Positions 24,989 to 32,869 of a stretch of DNA of 35,802 bases are shown here, one piece after another (the stretch's first letter is position 1; each line of letters opens with the position of its first letter). Under the pieces are notes generated by a model. The model saw only the letters and a program-made list of their open reading frames with translations. It was not told the origin of the DNA and did not search any database. Source of the stretch: G020353115 sp964389685. GTDB taxonomy: Bacteria > Bacteroidota > Bacteroidia > Bacteroidales > VadinHA17. A program made the translations under genes and the position numbers. The stretch spans positions 1 to 35,802 of the forward strand of contig CAYMFM010000039.1 in the NCBI GenBank assembly GCA_964389685.1, given 5' to 3'.

Positions 24989-25492
24989 TTATTCAATTAG
25001 TATCAATGGTTGATTCCCTTCAATGGTATCCCCCTCGCTGGCCAGGATCTCTTTGATCTTACCCGACCGTTTTGCTTTATACTCGCTTTCCATTTTCATG
25101 GCTGAGATGATAATGAGGGTTTGACCGGGCTCGATTTTGTCCCCAACATCAACGGGGATTTTCACCACCTTACCCGGCATGGGAGAGGATATAGAATCCT
25201 GGTCGTGTTCCAGCTGTCCCTTTAACCGGTTCTTCATGTATTTTGATTCCAAATCATTGATCTCGACATCGAAAGTGGAACATCCATGGGCAACAGTATA
25301 TTTCCTCTTATCACTACCGGGCACAATCTCCATGTCATATGATTTCCCATTGTGAAGAATGGAATAGATTCCATTCTCAACCTTTATTACGTTGACTTTC
25401 AGGGTCTTTCCGTTTATCGAAACATCCATGTTGTCTCCATCCTTTTTCAGGATATCGATCTGGATGATTTTATCGTTTAGCAGAATTTCCAT
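24989..25492 (-). CDS. biotin carboxyl carrier protein
   Basis: A 167-residue carrier. The C-terminal biotinyl domain (about 98-166) holds SAMKMESEY with the biotin-accepting Lys133, preceded by the typical SPMPGKVVKIPVDVGD. The N-terminal part (about 1-90) is a longer linker/beta domain than in fatty-acid BCCP, as seen in Bacteroidota carriers. The gene lies 15 bases before pccB and 27 bases after the biotin carboxylase gene. The ATG is chosen over a TTG nine bases earlier. It carries carboxybiotin between the two catalytic subunits. Confidence 0.92.
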   Translation of the reverse strand: MEILLNDKIIQIDILKKDGDNMDVSINGKTLKVNVIKVENGIYSILHNGKSYDMEIVPGSDKRKYTVAHGCSTFDVEINDLESKYMKNRLKGQLEHDQDSISSPMPGKVVKIPVDVGDKIEPGQTLIIISAMKMESEYKAKRSGKIKEILASEGDTIEGNQPLILIE

Positions 25493-25519
25493 ACGAATCA
25501 AAAGGGATTATATTGGATT

Positions 25520-27037
25520 TTAAAACCTGATCATGCCTTTTTTCCGGCCAAATTCTTTCCACTGGTTTCTTCCATTGGGTCCAGGCAGGTTGTTACCGTT
25601 CAGCCGGGAAGCGTTATATTCAAGGAGTGCAGTAAGTGCTGCCAGACCTTCAAATTGTTCATTTTCACTCGCACTCCTGCAGGGTGAAAAGAGAAAATCA
25701 TTGTTTTTTTCGATGAAATGTGTATCGTATTTACCGGAAATAAAATCGGGAGTTTTCATGATTCTGACCAGGAAATTTTTCGAGGTTTTCACGCCGAGGA
25801 TATAGTACTCTTCCAATGCTCTTTTCATTCTGCTGATGGCTTCTTCCCGTGTGATACCCCATGTGATCAGTTTTGAGATCAATGGGTCATAATGGATCGG
25901 GATTGTATATCCCTGATAGATATAGCCATCGCAGCGCACACCGGTTCCCATGGGTTCAGTGATCTTACTGACCAGACCGGGACTGGGCATGAAATTGTTC
26001 TCCGGATCTTCGGCATAAATCCGACATTCTATGGCATGTCCTTTCTGTGAAACCTCTTCCTGTGCAATGCGCAATGGTTGTCCATCGGCGATAAAGAGTT
26101 GCTCTTTCACCAGGTCTATTCCCGTGACCCGTTCGGTAACAGGGTGCTCTACCTGAAGCCTGGTGTTCATTTCAAGGAAGTAATAGTTGAGCCGGTTGTC
26201 TACCAGAAACTCAATGGTCCCTGCCCCTTCATAATTGACTGCTTTTGCAGCAGCGATAGCATGTTTCCCCATTTCATCCCGTAATTCAGCAGTCATCAGC
26301 GGAGACGGGGTCTCTTCCACCACTTTTTGATGCCTTCTTTGCACGGAGCACTCCCGTTCACACAGGTGGATGACATTCCCATGCCGGTCTGCCAGAATTT
26401 GAAATTCAATGTGGTGGGGCGATTCAATGTATTTTTCGATATAGACCGAATCATTACCAAAAGCGGCGAGTGCTTCCGATTTGGCAGCCCTGATGGCTGC
26501 CACCACTTCACCCTCTTTCCTTACCAGGCGCATTCCCTTTCCTCCACCACCTGCCGATGCCTTGATCATGACTGGCAATCCGATTTCGGTAATGATGTTT
26601 TTGTATGACGAATTATCCGTAATGTTTTCCTTTGTACCGGGTACGACAGGAACGTTGGCGTTTATCATGCTTCTTCGGGCACTGATCTTATCACCCATCG
26701 TTTGAATGGAGTAGGCGCTGGGGCCGATGAAAATAATACCCGCTTTCTTTACCCTGTCCGAGAACTCAGCATTTTCGGAAAGAAAACCATATCCGGGATG
26801 TATCGCATCCGATTTTGATTCCTTTGCAACCTGGATGATCTTATCCATTACCAGGTAGCTTTCATTGGAAGGGGAGGGGCCAATATAATAGGCTTCATCA
26901 GCATACCTTACATGCAATGCGGTTCGGTCAGCTTCGGAGTAAACCGCTACTGTCATGATTCCTAATTCACGACAGGATCGAATGATCCGGACTGCAATCT
27001 CCCCACGATTTGCAATGAGGACTTTTTTGATCTTCAT
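25520..27037 (-). CDS. accC: biotin carboxylase subunit
   Basis: The 505-residue ATP-grasp enzyme carboxylates biotin using bicarbonate and ATP. N-terminal LIANRGEIAVRI is the hallmark pre-ATP-grasp segment. GGGGKGMR at 163-170 is the ATP-binding loop, GAGTIEFL at 271-278 and EMNTRLQVEHPVTE at 289-302 hold the metal- and biotin-binding residues. The length is slightly more than AccC (about 450), with a C-terminal extension of about 50 residues. It begins the acyl-CoA carboxylase operon. Upstream is an AT-rich region with TATATTTA 40 bases before the start, but without a well-spaced TTTG. Confidence 0.92.
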   Translation of the reverse strand: MKIKKVLIANRGEIAVRIIRSCRELGIMTVAVYSEADRTALHVRYADEAYYIGPSPSNESYLVMDKIIQVAKESKSDAIHPGYGFLSENAEFSDRVKKAGIIFIGPSAYSIQTMGDKISARRSMINANVPVVPGTKENITDNSSYKNIITEIGLPVMIKASAGGGGKGMRLVRKEGEVVAAIRAAKSEALAAFGNDSVYIEKYIESPHHIEFQILADRHGNVIHLCERECSVQRRHQKVVEETPSPLMTAELRDEMGKHAIAAAKAVNYEGAGTIEFLVDNRLNYYFLEMNTRLQVEHPVTERVTGIDLVKEQLFIADGQPLRIAQEEVSQKGHAIECRIYAEDPENNFMPSPGLVSKITEPMGTGVRCDGYIYQGYTIPIHYDPLISKLITWGITREEAISRMKRALEEYYILGVKTSKNFLVRIMKTPDFISGKYDTHFIEKNNDFLFSPCRSASENEQFEGLAALTALLEYNASRLNGNNLPGPNGRNQWKEFGRKKGMIRF

Positions 27038-27272
27038 GATACGGTAATGAATATTGACTGGTAAATATAGTATATATAATATAGAATTGTTCCAAGATCT
27101 GCCGTAAAATTATAGAATAAACCCAAGCCGCTTGCACCTGAGTAAACGATTGTTTTCCTATCTTAATGGCTCTCAAATTGTTCCTTTTTACCTGATTTTT
27201 ATGCGATTACATTTATTAACATTTGTTAATAAAAGGTGTGGAAACTATGTTGACAAGGAAAGTCAAAAAAAG

Positions 27273-27303
27273 TTGCACCGGTTACCATCTAGTAATATAT
27301 TTG
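27273..27303 (+). promoter_or_regulatory. consensus promoter of the candidate ncRNA
   Basis: TTG at 27273-27275, then 20 bases, then TATATTTG at 27296-27303. Both elements and spacing fit the Bacteroidota consensus. Transcription would start near 27309. Confidence 0.7.
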
Positions 27304-27308
27304 CTTTA

Positions 27309-27740
27309 CCAAGTGAGGGATAAAAGGCAAGCTTGAGAAACGCGGAAACGGATTGTGGATGCTTGCAAAAGTTGAAACACTCCCGGACCCATCCTCAGGT
27401 CACCCGTTCTTCGGAACAGGTTTCTGCCAGGGTGAGTTTCAAAAGGCGAACCCGCGAAAGCCAGCCTGGCAACAGGTCGGTGGGAACAGGTTCAACTCTT
27501 AAGGGTCGGGTTCGTAAGAACCAGGTGTTTAAGAGGCCTTTAAAAAGCCAGGGTTCAGAATCGCAACGCTTGCAAAAGCGAAGCAATACTGAATTCAGAC
27601 GCCGGAAGACGATACTCGAAAGGGTTGAATTGGAACGCAGAAGCCATAATAACAGTAGCTTGGCACTGATTCTGACCTACGGGTCTTAAGAAGTGGAAGA
27701 GGGAATTTTTCGTTAGAAAAATTTCCTCTTCGTGTTTTTT
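27309..27740 (+). ncRNA. candidate structured non-coding RNA of about 430 nt
   Basis: No conserved protein fits here, but RNA structure is dense. GCAAGC (27327-27332) pairs with GCTTGC (27361-27366). GAAAC (27374-27378) pairs with GTTTC (27436-27440), enclosing GACC/GGTC (27386-27401) and a UUCG hairpin, GTTC-TTCG-GAAC at 27406-27417. Four more hairpins follow: GGTTC-GTAA-GAACC (27509-27522), CGCTT-GCAA-AAGCG (27567-27580), ACTC-GAAA-GGGT (27614-27625) and GACC-TACG-GGTC (27674-27685). The tetraloops are canonical UNCG or GNRA only on this strand. A consensus promoter lies just upstream and a strong terminator ends it. RNase P and tmRNA signatures are absent, so its identity is unknown; the exact 5' end is inferred. 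Confidence 0.72.
27696..27740 (+). terminator. rho-independent terminator of the ncRNA
   Basis: GAAGAGGGAATTTTTC (27696-27711), loop GTTA, then GAAAAATTTCCTCTTC (27716-27731): 16 pairs with one G-U, followed by GTGTTTTTT. It follows the last tetraloop hairpin by 10 bases. Confidence 0.88.
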
Positions 27741-28008
27741 ATACCCTCTTTTTCCGAGAATAACTTCTTTCCAATAGATATAACCAACTCGATACAGCCT
27801 GCCGGCACACCTCCACTCCGGTCACGAAAACAGGGCAACAGCATTCCCCCTGTCAGCGAAATCCAACGGATCATACCGGATCTGTTAAAAACTTTTTTCT
27901 ACTGTTGATTTTTTTTTGCATTTTTTGATCACATCCTGTGGAATTCCATTAAATTTGCATTTTAATATTTATTAATAGTCTGTTATACAAACTATTAACT
28001 TATATTTT
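27741..28008. other. intergenic region, no gene seen
   Basis: This lies between the ncRNA terminator and the serine hydrolase gene. It contains no clear ORF. The last 110 bases are AT-rich and probably hold the promoter of the hydrolase, but I see no well-spaced consensus. Confidence 0.5.
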
Positions 28009-29343
28009 GTGACGACATTAAAATTTTACTGGCGGATATCTCTGACGCTATTACTGCTGCTGGTCACCTCCTTTGGTTTTACCGATCCCCATTCTGCATC
28101 TAAAGATAGGGAACCTACCGATCCGGATCATCTTCGCGTGCGCCTTCGCAATGATCTTTGTACATCAGAAACATTCGTTCCGATAGATCATATTTTCAAT
28201 TCATTTATGAAACGGTGGGATATTGCGGGTGCCTCCGTGGCGATTGCAAAAGATGGGAAGCTTGTTTTTGCCCGGGGATACGGAAAAGCCGATAGGGAAG
28301 AAGGGATCGATGCGCAGCCCTTTAACCTGTTTCGCATTGCCAGTGTCTCCAAGCTGATTACAGCCGTTGCCATCATGAACCTGGTAGAGGAAGGCAGGAT
28401 AACCCTGGATCAAAAAGTATTCGGAGAAGGTGCTATACTGCATGATTCCATCTATCTGAACCCGCGGGATACACGTGCCTTCGATATTACCGTTCGACAT
28501 CTGCTGACTCATTCCGGAGGATGGACCAGAAGATGGGGCGATCATATGTTCATCCCACATGCCATTGCAACCTATATGAATATTCCTTCACCGCCTGATA
28601 CAAAAACCATTGTGCAGTTTGCCCTTAGCAAAAAACTGCACTTCTCCCCGGGGAGTTACGTAAGCTATTCGAATCTGGGATACAGTATTCTGGGATTGGT
28701 CATTGAAGAAATTACACAACAACCGTATGAGGAATATGTGAAAAACAGCATTCTGAATCCGCTTGGGATATACGATATGCAGTTGGGTGGGAACATGCCA
28801 TGGCAGAAAGCATCATTGGAAGTCAGGTACTATGAACCCGCCGGATCAGAACGTGTCAAGTCAATTTATGATCCGGATGAAATGGTCATGCGGTGCTATG
28901 GAGGGAACGATATTGAAGCCCTGGGCGCAGCTGGGAGCTGGATTGCTGCAGCACCGGATCTGCTAAAGCTTACGCTGGCAATCGATGGGGATTCAAGCAG
29001 AACAGATATCATTACACTGGAAAAGGTAAAACTCATGACCGATCCGGGTTATGGTCATGCACCTGTCGGCTGGAAGACTACACTTGCCAACGGTACCTGG
29101 TGGAGAACCGGATCTTTTGCAGGCACTTCTGCCATGATCAAACACCAGGATGATGGATTTACCTGGGTTGTTCTGTTGAATTCAAGTACCTGGAAATCAT
29201 CAAAGTTTCCTGGCGAGATTGACCGAACCATGAGAAAAGTATTCGGCAGCATGGAGCAGTGGCCCGAGCAGGATCTGTTTGACCTGGACCTTCCGAATCC
29301 GATTCAACCTCTAAACCTGAAAGCACTCCAAATACCGGATTAA
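28009..29343 (+). CDS. exported serine hydrolase of the class C beta-lactamase/PBP-like family
   Basis: A 444-residue exported serine hydrolase. It starts at GTG, the only start that keeps the signal peptide (LLLLLVTSFGFT near 15-26). The SxxK nucleophile is S112-V-S-K115, and Y220-S-N222 forms the YxN element. These define the beta-lactamase class C / DD-peptidase-like esterase family; the third (KTG) motif is not obvious. The substrate may be peptidoglycan peptide, D-amino acid peptide or an ester, and beta-lactam hydrolysis is not implied. It stands 10 kb from the BlaI/M56 pair, so no link is assumed. Confidence 0.88.
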   Translation: MTTLKFYWRISLTLLLLLVTSFGFTDPHSASKDREPTDPDHLRVRLRNDLCTSETFVPIDHIFNSFMKRWDIAGASVAIAKDGKLVFARGYGKADREEGIDAQPFNLFRIASVSKLITAVAIMNLVEEGRITLDQKVFGEGAILHDSIYLNPRDTRAFDITVRHLLTHSGGWTRRWGDHMFIPHAIATYMNIPSPPDTKTIVQFALSKKLHFSPGSYVSYSNLGYSILGLVIEEITQQPYEEYVKNSILNPLGIYDMQLGGNMPWQKASLEVRYYEPAGSERVKSIYDPDEMVMRCYGGNDIEALGAAGSWIAAAPDLLKLTLAIDGDSSRTDIITLEKVKLMTDPGYGHAPVGWKTTLANGTWWRTGSFAGTSAMIKHQDDGFTWVVLLNSSTWKSSKFPGEIDRTMRKVFGSMEQWPEQDLFDLDLPNPIQPLNLKALQIPD

Positions 29344-29377
29344 GGTTTTTTACAAACCATTCAATCATTGCGTGACC

Positions 29378-30100
29378 ATGTGTTTTACAATAAATGTGAA
29401 CATCATCAGGGAGGAGATGGAGCGACGGTTCAACATTCCGCTGCTCGATCCTGACTATTACAGGCCCAGCTATTATTATCATGCATTTGAATTACCGAAG
29501 ATCCCTGTAATTAGTTCAGAAAAACCGGATGGAATTGAGTTGTACCAGTGGGGACTGATACCCTCCTGGACCCGGGATGAAGAGTATGCGAATGACATCC
29601 GCTATAAAACATTCAATGCCAGGTCGGAAACAATCACCGAGAAACCTTCCTTCCGGAATGCGATCAGATCAAACCGGTGCCTTGTCATTAGTAAGGGTTT
29701 TTATGAATGGCAAAACGTTGGCAAAGAGAAATTGCCATATTATATATACCTGTCGGACGAAAAAATCTTCACCTTCGCCGGACTCTTCGATATATGGACA
29801 AACCATCGAACGGGGGAGATCCTGAAAACATTCAGCATCATTACCACCCGTGCCAATCTCCTCATGGAAAAGATTCACAATGTTAAGAAGCGAATGCCTG
29901 TTATCCTGGCAAGCGAGGATGAGAAGAGGTGGTTGGATACCACCATCCCGTTATCTGAATCCCTCAAATTATTGAAACCCTTCAGTGAAGAGGAGATGGA
30001 GGCTCATACAATATCGCGGTTGATTTCAAGACGGGGAGCTGACAAAAATGTTCCTGACCTGGTGAAGCCTTTTGATTATTCGAACCGAACTTTGCTTTAG
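29378..30100 (+). CDS. SRAP protein (YedK/HMCES), abasic-site DNA-protein crosslink
   Basis: YedK/HMCES-type proteins bind abasic sites in single-stranded DNA by covalent attachment through Cys2. The start at 29378 puts Cys at position 2, as required; the upstream in-frame GTG (two codons earlier) would not. Other family residues are Asn80 in NARSET, Glu110 in GFYEW and His167 in IHNVKKRMPVIL. The 240-residue length is normal for the family. Nearby genes for SSB and an OLD-type ATPase also concern DNA, but on other transcripts. The 34-base gap after the hydrolase suggests possible co-transcription. Confidence 0.93.
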   Translation: MCFTINVNIIREEMERRFNIPLLDPDYYRPSYYYHAFELPKIPVISSEKPDGIELYQWGLIPSWTRDEEYANDIRYKTFNARSETITEKPSFRNAIRSNRCLVISKGFYEWQNVGKEKLPYYIYLSDEKIFTFAGLFDIWTNHRTGEILKTFSIITTRANLLMEKIHNVKKRMPVILASEDEKRWLDTTIPLSESLKLLKPFSEEEMEAHTISRLISRRGADKNVPDLVKPFDYSNRTLL

Positions 30101-30136
30101 CCCGGGATTTCCCTTCGGTTGTGGGGACCATTGATG

Positions 30137-30874
30137 TTACTGAGCAACAAAGTGGTAGGTAATGAGCCCCTGTTGACGGGCAGGAGCCGATAAATCAAGA
30201 TTAAACCTGGTCCTGAGAGCTGCATCCTTTGCCATATCATGCAGGCAGTAATCGTCTGTTGACGATTCTTCCTGAATCACTTCTGCGGAAAGCACAAATC
30301 CCCTCTGGTCGACCAGAATATCCAGAACAACCTTTCCACTTCCCTCACATTTATAGATTGGTAGCGGCAAATAGCGGTGAGTCCGGCCCTCCAAAACATA
30401 ATAAATCCGTGTGGGTCCGGAATACGCTGCTGCCATTTCATTAGCCGTTATTTCCTCCTTGCTATCCTCCAGGTCACGAAATTCAGTTTCTCCGGCATGT
30501 GTACCCTCTTCCAGGCGTTGGCGCAGTTCATCCAGGTAATTCTGCTCCGAGATCTCCCCACTCTCCATCAGTTCCTGCTTGATCTTATCAATGTAATCCT
30601 CAATATCAAATTCTTCTTCTGTTTGGCTGCTCAGGTTGCGCGCAATGTTCGTCCAAAATTCCTCGTTATTGTACATCTCAGCAATCCGGTCCGGCACCTC
30701 AACCTCTATGAGCTCGGGTTCTTCAGGAGTGGATTCAAAATCAATGATGATCGCTTCCTGCCTCTCCTGATAGGTTGTTGATAGCTTGATGAGCATGAAC
30801 AGAATTGCCAGCAGAAGGTGAACGATGATCGTTCCCAGGATACCATAGATGTGTTTTTGAATGAAGCTTCTCAT
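30137..30874 (-). CDS. TonB-like energy transducer
   Basis: A 245-residue protein with one N-terminal membrane helix near residues 11-31 and a periplasmic body. Residues 45-150 are an acidic spacer rather than the usual proline-rich one. The C-terminal part, about 160-245, resembles a TonB domain (KCEGSGKVVLDILVDQRGFV and a final ITYHFVAQ). It should couple the proton-motive ExbBD complex to an outer-membrane receptor, but no exbB, exbD or receptor gene is in the window. It is convergent with the SRAP gene and divergent from the AEC transporter. The acidic linker is unusual for TonB, so a relative in another envelope role is possible. Confidence 0.75.
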   Translation of the reverse strand: MRSFIQKHIYGILGTIIVHLLLAILFMLIKLSTTYQERQEAIIIDFESTPEEPELIEVEVPDRIAEMYNNEEFWTNIARNLSSQTEEEFDIEDYIDKIKQELMESGEISEQNYLDELRQRLEEGTHAGETEFRDLEDSKEEITANEMAAAYSGPTRIYYVLEGRTHRYLPLPIYKCEGSGKVVLDILVDQRGFVLSAEVIQEESSTDDYCLHDMAKDAALRTRFNLDLSAPARQQGLITYHFVAQ

Positions 30875-30949
30875 CAGGATGCGAAATTATAATAAATCTT
30901 CGTCCGGAACAAAAGGTTCATTTGAATGAAAAGTATATTTTTGTTTTTT

Positions 30950-31903
30950 ATGTATACTGAAATCATCATCAACCAGGTTTTAATTCTTGCTATTCTTGTT
31001 GTTATCGGAATAGTGGCAATTAAATGGGGATTACTTTCCGGGGATCTCAAAGATGGGATTGCCCGGTTGGTTTTCAACATCACTCTGCCATTACTGATCC
31101 TGACCAATCTCTCGGAACTGGATCTAACACCGGAGATCATCAGAAACAGTGGACTGGTTATCCTCTTTTCTTATGCAGGACTTTGCCTCATGCTGGCAGT
31201 GGGCATCATTTCATCACGGATGCAGCGGTTGGGTCCTTCGAAGCGGACCATATACCTGTTGCATTCGATGTTTGGGAACATTGTTTTTCTCGGATATCCG
31301 TTAATTAACACCCTTTTCCCCGGAGGTGAAGGATTATTGTATGCCACACTGTTCCATCTCTCATCCAATTCCCTCCAGTGGACGCTGGGGATTTACCTGT
31401 TGGTGCGCAAAGAGAAAGTGAATTGGTCCGCTCATTTGAAACACCTTCTGAATCCCAATACCATTGCACTGGTATTGGGGCTGATCATGATGAGGTTTTC
31501 AATCCGTTTTCCGGCGATCCTGCTCAAACCATTGGGGGGACTGGGGAACACAACACTTTATCTCTCCATGATCTATATTGGTGCCATTCTTGCACAGACA
31601 AACTTCAGGGGTATATTGCGCAAAGGGTATGTCATTGTGATCAGCCTGAACAAGTTGATTATCACTCCCTTTTTGTTGATCCTGATCCTGAAGGGAGCCG
31701 AAAGGGTAATCGGTTTTTCCCTGGATGAAACAGTCGTCTCTGTCGTTGTGTTGCAGGTAGCCATGCCATGTATGGCAATTATCGTGGTGATGGCAAAGCA
31801 ATTCGGAGCGGATGAAAAACAGGCCACGGAGAATGTTCTTCTTTCCACCATATTGAGTCTATTTACCCTTCCTCTGGTCTGTTTTTTACTGCAAAAATTC
31901 TGA
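30950..31903 (+). CDS. AEC-family (auxin efflux carrier-like) permease
   Basis: A polytopic inner-membrane carrier of about 317 residues and roughly ten membrane helices. N-terminal INQVLILAILVVIGIVAIKW and the internal repeat layout match AEC permeases, which often export or import organic acids. The cargo is unknown. An ATG 24 bases earlier (30926) is possible, but the later one places the first helix at the usual distance from the start. TATTTTTG at 30936-30943 is a promoter-like element upstream of this ATG, which would allow only a very short leader. It is divergent from the TonB-like gene. Confidence 0.85.
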   Translation: MYTEIIINQVLILAILVVIGIVAIKWGLLSGDLKDGIARLVFNITLPLLILTNLSELDLTPEIIRNSGLVILFSYAGLCLMLAVGIISSRMQRLGPSKRTIYLLHSMFGNIVFLGYPLINTLFPGGEGLLYATLFHLSSNSLQWTLGIYLLVRKEKVNWSAHLKHLLNPNTIALVLGLIMMRFSIRFPAILLKPLGGLGNTTLYLSMIYIGAILAQTNFRGILRKGYVIVISLNKLIITPFLLILILKGAERVIGFSLDETVVSVVVLQVAMPCMAIIVVMAKQFGADEKQATENVLLSTILSLFTLPLVCFLLQKF

Positions 31904-31954
31904 TAAACCGCACACTGGAAGTGCAGATAAGTTACCTGTTTCTTTTGAATTTTA

Positions 31955-31962
31955 TATCTTTG
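31955..31962 (+). promoter_or_regulatory. candidate -7 element for the phosphatase gene
   Basis: TATCTTTG at 31955-31962 matches TAnnTTTG exactly. No good TTTG lies 19-20 bases upstream, so it is tentative. It sits 29 bases before the ATG. Confidence 0.35.
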
Positions 31963-31991
31963 GGCAAAACCCGAAACAAGCCAATGAAGTT

Positions 31992-32810
31992 ATGCCGGAT
32001 GATAATCTCCTCATAGAGCTTGAGCGGCAGCGGGATGAAATTGCCCGTCAGAAGAAGGAGATCATTTACAGCCTTCAGTATGCCAGCCTAATCCAGTCGA
32101 CACTGCTCCCTACGGAAAGTGCATTGAACCGTAATTTGCCCGATAATTTCATTCTTTATCTGCCCAAAGATATCATTTCAGGCGATTTTTACTGGCTGGC
32201 TGAAAAGAACAACAAGATTCTTTTCGCTGCTGCGGATTGTACCGGTCATGGAGTTCCCGGTGCACTGATGAGCATTCTTGGAATATCCTTTCTGAATGAA
32301 ATACTGCAGGAAAAATGTGCCCTCAAAGCCAACCGCATGTTGAATCAATTGCGCGAGAAGATCATGAAAGCATTACACCAGACCGGTGAGGCAGCGAAAT
32401 CGAAAGATGGAATGGATATCGCACTATGCATCTATACACCCGATTCAGGAGAATTACAATATTCCGGTGCAAATAACCCCCTTTACCTGATTCGTAAAAA
32501 TGAACTGGAAGAGATCAGACCCGATAAAATGCCCATCGGTATCAGCGGTACGGAAGAATTATCCTTCTCCAATCAAATGCTGAAAATTCTTCCGGGTGAT
32601 ATTGTATACCTTTTCTCAGATGGATTTGCCGATCAGTTTGGGGGGGCCCGGGGAAAGAAATTCAAATACAAACAATTCAAAGAGTTGTTGCTGAAGATTC
32701 ACCGCAAGCCCTTACCGGATCAGAGAGAGATACTTGTTTCTGCACTGGAAGAGTGGAAAGGGGACCTGGAGCAGGTGGATGACATTTTAATTATGGGTGT
32801 ACGATTTTAA
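31992..32810 (+). CDS. SpoIIE-type PP2C serine/threonine phosphatase
   Basis: A 272-residue cytoplasmic phosphatase of the PP2C/SpoIIE class. A short N-terminal coiled coil (about 8-32) precedes the catalytic domain, which has the metal-binding Asp65 in SGDFYWL, Asp82 in DCTGHGVPGALMS, Asp210 in SDGFADQFGG and QVDDILIMGV at the end. No membrane or sensor domain is fused, so it may act on a partner such as an anti-anti-sigma factor or in a stress relay, as in other SpoIIE/RsbU-like proteins. Its upstream neighbour is the AEC transporter 88 bases away, and the downstream gene starts 59 bases on. Confidence 0.92.
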   Translation: MPDDNLLIELERQRDEIARQKKEIIYSLQYASLIQSTLLPTESALNRNLPDNFILYLPKDIISGDFYWLAEKNNKILFAAADCTGHGVPGALMSILGISFLNEILQEKCALKANRMLNQLREKIMKALHQTGEAAKSKDGMDIALCIYTPDSGELQYSGANNPLYLIRKNELEEIRPDKMPIGISGTEELSFSNQMLKILPGDIVYLFSDGFADQFGGARGKKFKYKQFKELLLKIHRKPLPDQREILVSALEEWKGDLEQVDDILIMGVRF

Positions 32811-32869
32811 TCCGGTATTATCAATTTTTGTACTTTCGTGTATTCGATCAACAGTTATAACCATCCGGC

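Noticed and set aside
27333..27689. A 118-codon plus-strand reading frame inside the ncRNA, rich in Arg and Ser
   Set aside because: It starts at TTG, has no domain I recognise, and overlaps many stable hairpins with canonical tetraloops; open frames of this size are easily produced by chance in such sequence.
27309..27740. Possibility that the RNA is RNase P RNA or tmRNA
   Set aside because: The GAGGAAAGTCC and ACAGAA-GGCTTA signatures of RNase P, and the tRNA-like ends of tmRNA, are not present.
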